From Pegoplata infirma (Eukaryota > Arthropoda > Insecta > Diptera > Anthomyiidae): 64,000 nucleotides of DNA. The position numbers were made by a program, and so were the translations under genes. The stretch spans positions 53,434,852 to 53,498,851 of the forward strand of contig OY992538.1 in the NCBI GenBank assembly GCA_963921195.1, in the 5' to 3' direction. Every line of letters starts with the position of its first letter. Positions within the stretch are counted from its first letter, which is position 1. Positions 56,644 to 64,000 of this stretch are shown piece after piece. Below the pieces are notes generated by a model that saw nothing but the letters and a program-made list of their open reading frames with translations, had not been told where the DNA came from and ran no database searches.

Positions 56644-57276
56644 TCAGTCCACATTTTGTGGTGTTGTTATCTTCTTCAAGATCGCGCTATGGCCACAATC
56701 GCTGCTCCTCCATTGCAGCGTGCTATTGAGCAGAATTGCCGACGTAGCCGCATACTGCCTACCCAATATGTCCAATGGTATCAGGTGAAGGAGGATTTCT
56801 AATGCAGCCGTAGGTGTAGTACGAAGAGCACCAGTGATGCACATCGACGCCATTCTCTGTACCTTCGTGATAAAGACACAGTTCGCTTTTGTTTTGAAAG
56901 CAGGCCACCAGAGAATGATTCCATACAGCAGAATTGGACGCACCACTGCTGTATAGATCCAATGAACGACTTGAGGGCTAAAACCCCTTCGTTTTCCAAT
57001 GGCCCTTTTGCAGGAATATAAAGCAATCGTTGCTTTTCTCACCCGTTCCTCAATATTACGCCTGAAATTCAACTTCCTATCTAGAAATACTCCAAGATAC
57101 TTGGCTCCATCTGAGAAGGTGATTTCAGTGCCGTCCAGAGAAATAGGATCAAAAGCAGGAATCTTACTTTTCCTTGTAAATAATACAAGCTCTGTTTTAC
57201 TTGGATTAACTCCCAGACCACAGTCTCTTGCCCATTTAGACATATCTTTCAGAGAACCCTGAAGAATGTCCAACAT
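56644..57276 (-). pseudogene. Retrotransposon RT thumb region (5'-truncated)
   Basis: A 210-codon open frame with the post-catalytic RT landmarks 'GLGVNPSKTELVLFT', 'YLGVFLDRKLNF', 'RPILLYGIILWWPA' and 'MASMCITGALRTTPT'. The domain order continues into the RNase H relic downstream after a frameshift and a deletion. The upstream catalytic RT core is absent through 5' truncation. Confidence 0.85.
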
Positions 57277-57386
57277 GAATGATGAGTAGCAACGAAATGA
57301 AATTTTTTATGTTTAAACATTTAGAATGTAAAAAACATTCGTTTCTAGAATGACAAACATAGTAGCGATTCTAAAAATATCTCCGT

Positions 57387-58013
57387 TTTTATACCCTCCA
57401 CTTAGTGATAGAGGGTATATATAAGTTTGTCATTCTGTTTGTAACTCATCGAAATATCGATCTGGGACCCCATAAAGTATATATATTCATGATGCCCGAT
57501 CGATTTTAAGACATTCTAGCGATGTCCGTCTGTCCGTCTGTCTGTCTGTCTGTCTGTGGAAAATGCTGTCGCGGACAAAATATTGCACAGAGATGACTGA
57601 AGCTTAACATATTTATTGGAAGTTCTCCCGAGAAGTTGGGTATTGCATTTGAGCGATATCGGTTCAGCGGTTCAAAAGTTATGAACGAAAATGTAAGCAC
57701 ACCTCAAAAATTTCAGTACATTCAACATAACCTAAAAATACAAAATGCTTTAATTCGGCTTCTGGTTGGCATATGTGAACATAATTGAACACCAAATGGT
57801 ATTTAAACAAGTGCGAACATATTTTTTGACAAAAAAAGAAGAAAATCGCGGATTTTTTTTAACAAAATTTTTTTCGCGGAATTTTTTTTTCAAAAAAATT
57901 TTTTTTTTCAAAAGTAATTTCCTTTTAAATAAAGTTTTTTGTAATAATCTTTTTGAAATTGTGGAGGGTATCACTACATTCAGCAAGGCCGAATTTAACT
58001 TTTTTACTTGTTT
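57387..58013 (+). mobile_element. mini-me-like repeat, subfamily 2, full length
   Basis: 5' hairpin 'tataccctccacttagtg', TA stretch, core with 'ctagcgatgtccg', (GTCT)n near 57530-57556, 3' end 'gtggagggtatcactac' to 'ttacttgttt'. Close match to the minus-strand copy at 16638-17241. Confidence 0.85.
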
Positions 58014-59907
58014 AGAATATGATTAATATAAACTGAGCATTTTGAATTTTTTTAATAAAAAAACTTAAATTTTTTTAAAAAAAAGTTCAAACATCTTGTT
58101 TTTGAAAAAAATATTTTTCAAAAAACATCCGAAAGCAATTCTAGCAAAAGTTTTCGAGTTATTTAAGTTTCAAATGTGTTTAACCTATTGGGTCCTAAAA
58201 AAAAGTTTTAAAACTAAAATTGACATATCTTGAAAACTAAGCAACATAGAGCAAAACGGAGCAAAATTTCGGATCAAAATCGATGACGACCCTTTAAGGA
58301 ATGTTCACTATATCACATGTGTGGACTAGGGTTATAACTTTTTTTGGACGTCATTCCTAGGGTCTATCTTATGGGCAATATTGCATTAATGATAAAAAAA
58401 TTATTTCAGTTCAATTTGGTGAAAAAACCTCACGCACCGAAAGCGATTTCTAAAACGCCTTTAACGATTTCTTTCATTATTTTTTATAAAACTTATTTTT
58501 TCATTTCAATTGATTCAAAAACGGACTTCACCATTGAAATCAACATGCCTTAAGTATATAGAAATGATGGTCAGACCTCGAGAAACAAAAAAAATGTTTT
58601 TTTGTAACGTAGTGTTATTAAAAACTTCAATGCGTTCGGTGCGTGAACTTTTTTAACGATCGCGAAAAACCAAAAACGCAATTTTTAATATTTTTCCATG
58701 TCCTACACGATTTTATCTTGGGCGACTAGATATTTGCAAAAAATGCAAAAATTTATAACCCTAGTGTGGACCCTATTGTGGCCTAGGTTAGGTTAGGTTG
58801 GATGGGCGTCCGCCGATTTGGCGAATTCACTCGGAGGCCATAAGGCCCATTGTGATTCCCCTAAAGTTGTCTCCCTACTCCCCTGATATACAAAATTCTA
58901 CCTCTCAAACCAGCCCGATTCCCTAAGGTATTCTGCTAGAGACGTCAATGGGACACTGTTTAGGCAATCTAAGTCATCAAAAAATCGTTGCCCCAAATAC
59001 TTAAGACGACGTTTCATCAGACCCGGACATTCACACAACAAGTGCCTCACTGACTCCTCCTCCTCCACCTCTCCACAACTTCTGCAAAAGTCCCTGTCAG
59101 AAATTCCCATACGAACGGGCATATTGTGGCCTAACTTTGATAAAAAAATGCGTATACCCGAAAATCTTTAAATGTGCATATCTCGGTAACTACCGCCGAC
59201 TCGACAAAAAGTTTTGAAATTTTGTAGCCCTTGGATCGTAGAACAAGACCACCAAATACACTAGAGCGATCCGAGTAATAGTTTTTGGGTTATTTTAGTT
59301 TTAAGTGTCTTTAACCTATTGGGTCCTTAAAACTGAAATATCTCAAAACCTATTGCTCAAATTGCGTTGAATTGTTCGGTGGTGCATGAGCATTTAAAAA
59401 TTATCGTGATTTTGAATTTTTTGATTCAAAGTTAGGACCCACTGGGGTCCACACATGTGAAGATGACTACATTCCCTGTAGGGTATTGCTCTATATTGCT
59501 TAGTTTTCTAGATATGGCAATTTTAGATTTAAGACTTTATTTTTAAGACCAAATAGGTTTAACACTTTTAAAACATTTAGGAGAAGATTTAAAAAATCTG
59601 TATATAAAAAAAAAATCAAAATCAGCTAGACCGATTTCGCTATTTTGTTTTTTAATATTTATTATAGCTCAATTTAGGTTTTTACGGAAATAAAAATTGA
59701 CCATGCCCACGCCTAATTTTTTTAATTTATCTAAAATCGGAGAACGGCTGGATCGATTTGGCTATTTTTAATAATGTTCGCCATAGACCAACTTAGGTTT
59801 TCACGGAGAGAAAAAATATGGCCACGACCACTTTTTTCGATTTATCTGAAATAACTAATTTTTTAATGTTTATGAAAAGAAAAAATGTACAGGGTTTTTT
59901 TTGAGTG
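58014..59907. mobile_element. Element H-related, diverged, with one TIR
   Basis: Internal phrases 'cttgaaaactaagcaacatagagcaaaacgg', 'gtgtggaccctattgtgg', 'gtgcatatctcggtaac' match the H1/H2 interior, and the right end TTTTTTTTGAGTG is followed by TA (59908-59909). A matching left TIR was not found. It is interrupted by a retrotransposon fragment at 58786-59122. Confidence 0.55.
58786..59122 (-). mobile_element. Severely 5'-truncated non-LTR retrotransposon, 337 bp
   Basis: ATTGTGGCCTA is duplicated exactly at 58775-58785 and 59123-59133. The remaining 74-codon frame ends the RNase H protein (CRSCGEVEEEESV, LLCECPGLM) and the 3' UTR 'gccttatggcctccgag' matches the copy at 23243-24370, so both are one family. 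The 3' tail is repeats of 'cctaac'. Confidence 0.9.
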
Positions 59908-59924
59908 TACTAATGCCATTCATT

Positions 59925-59995
59925 AAACTGTCGAAGTGGGAAACGTAGAAATGCGCTTTTGGGTTAACACGAACTTAAGAAGAGATTTTATTCGG
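59925..59995 (+). pseudogene. Retrotransposon 3' end relic
   Basis: 'attcattaaactgtcgaagtgggaaacgta' and 'gggttaacac' match 16563-16620, the end of the plus-strand RNase H pseudogene, so it is the same family's C-terminus and 3' UTR. Confidence 0.55.
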
Positions 59996-60372
59996 ATATC
60001 ACATACAACAAGATAAAATTTTGACCACGGGAAAAAGTTAACCCTTGAAGAACTTACAATTAGCCAACCTCTAAAAAACACAATTTTTTTGAAGTGTTAT
60101 TTTTGTATTTTTGGTAAACAAATAAACCATATTTATTATATAAGAAGTTCAGAGTCCTGCATTCGGACCCGGGGGATTAAAAAATGTTGTTTTCCTTTGG
60201 CCCGCCCCTTTTTAGGGCGTGGATATAAAACATAGTTGAGGTAATGAAAAAATTGAATAAATTTATTGAAAAAAAACCATAATAAATGAATTAGTAAACA
60301 TTTTTCGCGATTGAGAGGTGTCCCCACAGCCCCCGCCGAACCCCTAAAAAAACCTTTTTTTTAACTTGTTGG
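59996..60372 (+). mobile_element. mini-me-like repeat, 3' part only
   Basis: 'ggaaaaagttaacccttgaagaa', 'agttcagagtcctgcattcgga' and 'gggcgtggatata' match the 3' part of the copy near 62165-62360, and it ends with 'ttttaacttgttgg'. Confidence 0.5.
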
Positions 60373-60817
60373 AAGGTATGTAAGATTCGGCACTCTCACT
60401 ATTTTCAATTTAAAAAATTTCTTTGGCGATAAGAATTTCTTCCATGTATTAGGGAATTTTATTTCAGAAAAACTATACACTAGGGTGGAGCAAATATATT
60501 TTTTTTGAATTTCGAAAACATCGGGGTCGGAAAAGTTGCCTTTTGGGGCGATATTAACCCACAATAATATTGGACTTGTAGGGCAATGGCTTTGGGTTCC
60601 TTTTTTGACTTGAAAATCGGAAAGTCCGAACAAAGTGAAAAAAAAAATTTTTAGAATTTTTTTTTGTTTTAAATATTAGTTTATATTTGAACATTACTGA
60701 AAAAGTGTTTTTTTTGATAATTTTTTTTTTGTTTCTTGTTTTGCAAAAAAATATTTTGAATTAGTTTTTAACTGAAAATATAACGTAATATTAACTCAGT
60801 ATTTAAAAGATGTATAT

Positions 60818-62360
60818 TTTTATACCCTCCAACTACAGCATGGGGGTATACTCACTTTGTCATACCGTGTGTAACGAGTCGAAATATCGGTTTAGGACCC
60901 CATACAGTATATGAGGCATTCCACACCAAATGTCCCGCTACAGAAAAACATGTGTCCCGTAAATTTTTGAATAGGTTGTTTGGATAGCCCTATATGTAAC
61001 TAAGAAAACTGCGCTTTTGGTTTTTCAAATTTTCGAAAACTGGGCTTAGGAGGCGTGGTCAAATATTGGAAAAATGGTAAAATTTGTGGCGAGTTGCTTT
61101 GATTAAATATTTATCACATTAATACGGAATGCACCACAATGTCAAAAATTTACGTTCTTATATAGTTTTATATGGGCTATCGACTAAAATTTTTTGTTTT
61201 GGAAAATTTTCAGAACCCGTATTGAAATTTTCCATTTTTTAAAAAAGTAAATTTATCAAAAATCCGGCCACTTTTTTTTTTCTTTTTTATTTATTTTTTT
61301 AAAAGTTTAGATGTTTGTCCATCCACACAAAAAAAATCAGAAACACGTTCATCTTTTTTTTCGAGAAAATCGCATTTGAACTTTAAATTTCATAACCATT
61401 TTGTTATTTGCTTGTATTTCTTTGTTTTAAAGTTGCGAATGAGTAATATTAATTGCATAAATATTCGTCATACGCTCTGTTGACACAAGAAAATACAAGC
61501 AAATTACAAAATTGTTATGAAATTTAAAATTCAAATGCGATTTTCTCGAAAAAAACGAAAAATACATTTCTGATTTTTTTTGTGTGGATGGACAAACATC
61601 TAAACTTTAAAAAAAAAATAATAAAAAGAATAAAAAGAAAAAAAAGTGGCCGGATTTTTGATAAATTGTCTTTTTTAAAAAATGGAAAATTTCAGAACGG
61701 GTTCTGAAAATTTTTCTTGGAAAAAAATTTTATTCGATAGCCCATACGAAACTATATAAGAATGTAAATTTTTAAGATTGTGGTGCATTTCGTTTTAATG
61801 TGATAAATATTTAATCATGGCAACTCGCCACAAATTTGACCATTTTTCCAATATTTGACCACGCCTCCTAAGCCCAGTTTTTGAAAAATTGAAAAACCGA
61901 AAACGCAATTTTCTAAGTTCCATATAGGGCTATCCATACAAGCTATTCAGAAGTTTATGGTACACGTGTTTTTTTTCGCTGGACATTTGGTGTGGAATGC
62001 CTCATATATATTATTGATCAGTGATCGATTCTAAGACATTCTAGCGATGTCCGTCCGTCTGTGGAAGACACGATACAGTCCAAAATAAAAGTGTTAGACT
62101 CCTGATATTTGGCACATATATGTCCTATGTTCATGGGCTGGTTCGGAGATGGGCAAATTCGGACCAGGGGGGAAAAAGTTCCCCCTTGAAGAAGTAAACC
62201 AACCAATGAAAAAGGTAACTTTTTATAGTTTTTTTTGTATTTTTGTTAAACAAATTAAACATTTTTATGCTTGTAAAAGTTCAGAGTCTTGGACTTGGAC
62301 GCAGGGGATTTGAAAATGACTTTTTTTCGGTCCGTCACCTTTTATGGGCGTGGATATTAG
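60818..62360 (+). mobile_element. mini-me-like repeat (subfamily 4), split by E3
   Basis: 5' hairpin 'tataccctccaactacagcatgggggtata', 'accccatacagtata', then E3 (60912-62004), then 'gatcagtgatcgattctaag', core 'ctagcgatgtccgtccg', and the 3' part with 'gggcgtggatatt'. The end is uncertain. Confidence 0.7.
60912..62004. mobile_element. Palindromic foldback element E3, 1093 bp
   Basis: Ends TGAGGCATTCCACACC and its complement, TA on both sides, arms of about 540 bp, centre near 61.46 kb. It is inserted in the TA-rich segment of a mini-me-like repeat. Closely similar to E1 in the opposite arm order. Confidence 0.85.
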
Positions 62361-62760
62361 GAAATAATTTATATATATAATGTGTACATTTTTTTTTTTG
62401 AGTGTAACATTTTTTTTTGAGTGTAAATATTTTTTTAGTGTACAATTTCTTTGAGTAACAAATTACTTTATAAAATATTTTTGTTGTTTTATACCTATAT
62501 GTAATACAAAAAAAAACTATTTCACATATTTTCCTCTTTTTTTATACATATTACCATCCTCTTCTTTAAAAACCAAAAACAAATTAACATTCAATCATAC
62601 ACATACTTTATTTGATTTTTTCCCGTTACATACAGTTACACTAACAATAACAAAACAATAACAAATATTTACTTGTCTAACAACTAAACTGCACCCCACG
62701 ACAAAAAAACAAACAACAACAAGTTTTACTAAACTTTTTTTTACTAAAGTTTTCAACAGT
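62361..62760. other. AT-rich DNA with repeated 'ttttttgagtgtaa' words
   Basis: Three 'gagtgta'/'agtgtac' words within 62396-62445 resemble H-family TIR ends and the A-rich part of the mini-me copy at 13430-13560 (complement). No gene. Confidence 0.45.
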
Positions 62761-63294
62761 TTAAGGTGAAACAAATCTGAAATTCAGTGCTTTCCTTATA
62801 ACTTTTGAACCACTGCACCGATTTTGCTGAAATTCAAAACCAAACAGCCTTGGGGAACGAAAAATATATATGCTAAGCTTCAGCCCCCTCAGAATTGTCT
62901 TTCGAAAGTTATAGTGGTTTTAATCTTGTAAATTCGAAAAATACCCTTGCCGAAATTTACTATTTTGCTCATAACTTTTGAACCACTGAACCGATTTCGC
63001 TGGATTGCAATACCAACCTGACCCGGTAAATGGAGAACATATATGTCAAACTTCAGGAGCCTCCGTAAAGTCTTTCAAAAGTTAGCGTGTTTTCAACGGA
63101 CAGACAGACAGACAGACGGACGGACGGACGGACGGACGGACGGACGGACGGACGGACATCGCTAGATCGACTTAAAATCGATCAAGGATCATGAATATAT
63201 ATACTTTATGGGGTCCTAGACCAATATTTCGATGTGTTACAAACGGAATGACAAACTTATATATACCCTCTATCACTAGAGTGGAGGGTATAAA
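62760..63294 (-). mobile_element. mini-me-like repeat, subfamily 1, 5' part
   Basis: On the minus strand: hairpin 'tataccctccactctagtgatagaggg', TA stretch, core 'cgatctagcgatgtccg', a long (GTCC)n/(GTCT)n tract, then 'aacacgctaacttttgaaagac', matching the copy at 12847-13712. Confidence 0.8.
63097..63157. repeat. (GGAC/AGAC)n microsatellite in a mini-me core
   Basis: Uninterrupted tetranucleotide repeats 'gacagacagac' then 'ggacggacggac', the longest such tract in the window. Its position next to the conserved core is the usual one in mini-me-like elements. Confidence 0.9.
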
Positions 63295-63404
63295 AATTAT
63301 AGACCAAAAAAAAAAGTTTTTTTTTTACAATAAAAACACTTTTTCAGTAATGTCCAAATATAAACTTATATTTTAAGCAAAAAAAAAAAAAAATAGTTCG
63401 AACA

Positions 63405-63745
63405 TATATATTTTGAGGATGTTTATTCTGGCTCGAGGTCATTATTTTCTTTACTAATTAAAACCATGATATTCTCATAGCATAATTTTCAAGAAAATAT
63501 TTTTTTTTGTTTTAAATTTATTTATGTTGGTCATTTTTGCAAGACTTAATCGACACGTGTTTCGGAATTTGTCAAATTCCATTGTCAAGATTATTTAGCA
63601 AAAAATAGAAACGATTTACTAAATAAATTTAAAACAAAAAAATAATTTTCTTGAAAATTATGCTATGAGAATATCATGGTTTTAATTAGTAAAGAAAATA
63701 ACGACCTCGAGCCAGAATAAACATCCTCAAAATATAATATTTTTA
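63405..63745. repeat. Palindromic repeat K
   Basis: Arms of about 115 bp (63405-63520 and 63626-63745; 'gtttattctggctcgaggtc' and complement) enclose a single-copy centre with 'gtttcggaatttgtcaaattccattgtcaag'. The repeat at 35790-36115 matches one arm plus centre. Confidence 0.7.
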
Positions 63746-64000
63746 AGGTCGAATAAAACAATTTTTATTTTTTAATAAAAATTAATCAGGAGTTCGAACA
63801 TATATTTTGTTTCACTTTGTTCGGGACTTTCTGATTTTCATTGCCCTACAGGTCCAATGTTTTTGTGGGTTAATTTCGACGCCAAAAGGCAATTTTCCCG
63901 ACCACGATGTTTTCGAAATTCGAAAAAAGCTATTTTTGCTCCACCCTACTATACACTAGTTAGCAGTACAGGAACTACAATTTTAAATTTTACTAAATTG

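Larger units (their letters stand above)
55747..57276 (-). mobile_element. 5'-truncated non-LTR retrotransposon with 13-bp target duplication
   Basis: GAATGATGAGTAG occurs exactly at 55734-55746 and 57277-57289. The 3' end (minus) finishes in repeats of 'cctaac' (plus-strand gttaggttaggtt), like the other two dated copies, but the 3' UTR is unrelated to theirs. It is truncated just after the RT catalytic region. Confidence 0.9.
60481..63948. mobile_element. hAT-like element, 3.47 kb, enclosing nested repeats
   Basis: The 8-bp repeat CTATACAC lies exactly outside both ends (60473-60480, 63949-63956). TIRs are TAGGGTGGAGCAAA and its complement. Inverted similarity continues inward ('ttttcgaaattcgaaaa', 'ccctacaggtccaat', 'cattactgaaaaagtg' with complements) between about 60481-60760 and 63310-63948. 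The middle is filled by two tail-to-tail mini-me-like repeats and element E3; palindrome K lies in the right arm. No transposase is recognised. Confidence 0.75.

Overview
This window is nuclear DNA from a higher fly (Diptera, Brachycera; probably a calyptrate, for example a blow-fly or house-fly relative). Three things point there: one exon that clearly encodes the C-terminal half of a Crossveinless-2/BMPER protein, many mini-me-type dipteran repeats (a TA-rich stretch, a conserved core with 'ctagcgatgtccg', then GTCY repeats), and very AT-rich, repeat-saturated sequence. The assignment below family level is inference.

The only host gene I can support is the terminal exon of crossveinless-2 (cv-2) at 53313-54703 on the minus strand. 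Its upstream exons are not visible, so the preceding intron runs at least 9.3 kb, to beyond the right edge. Everything else is mobile or tandem-repeat DNA. I see no tRNA, rRNA, CRISPR array or bacterial-type gene.

Layout. 0-1.3 kb: poly-C tract and two abutting TTAA-flanked inverted-repeat elements. 2.5-5.3 kb and 6.7-10.0 kb: two large tandem arrays whose units are made of dyad-symmetric blocks sharing the core TTTTTCTATAGAAAAA. 10-13.7 kb: a tandemly duplicated foldback-type element joined to mini-me repeats. 14.5-19.6 kb: decayed non-LTR retrotransposons (endonuclease, reverse transcriptase and RNase H fragments on both strands), with a mini-me element and an 802-bp TA-flanked element among them. 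20.6-33.3 kb: palindromic elements of about 1 kb, a 5'-truncated retrotransposon with an intact RNase H reading frame, TA- and TAA-flanked miniature elements, and a hAT-like element. 33.4-35.8 kb: a degenerate tandem array. 37.6-39.9 kb: a hAT-like element with nested insertions. 40.4-43.7 kb: foldback elements whose arms are 21-bp tandem repeats. 44.8-52.1 kb: further hAT-like, foldback and Transib-like elements. 53.3-54.7 kb: cv-2. 55.1-64 kb: retrotransposon copies with target duplications, mini-me repeats, and a 3.5-kb hAT-like element holding nested repeats.

The window is best read as a stratigraphy of nested transposition. Many element boundaries can be fixed because an insertion interrupts a recognisable repeat and duplicates the target. 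I see no operon-like or multigene system. The most unusual signal is the recurrence of long arrays and elements built from dyad-symmetric units. All repeat and superfamily calls are from reading by eye, without a database.
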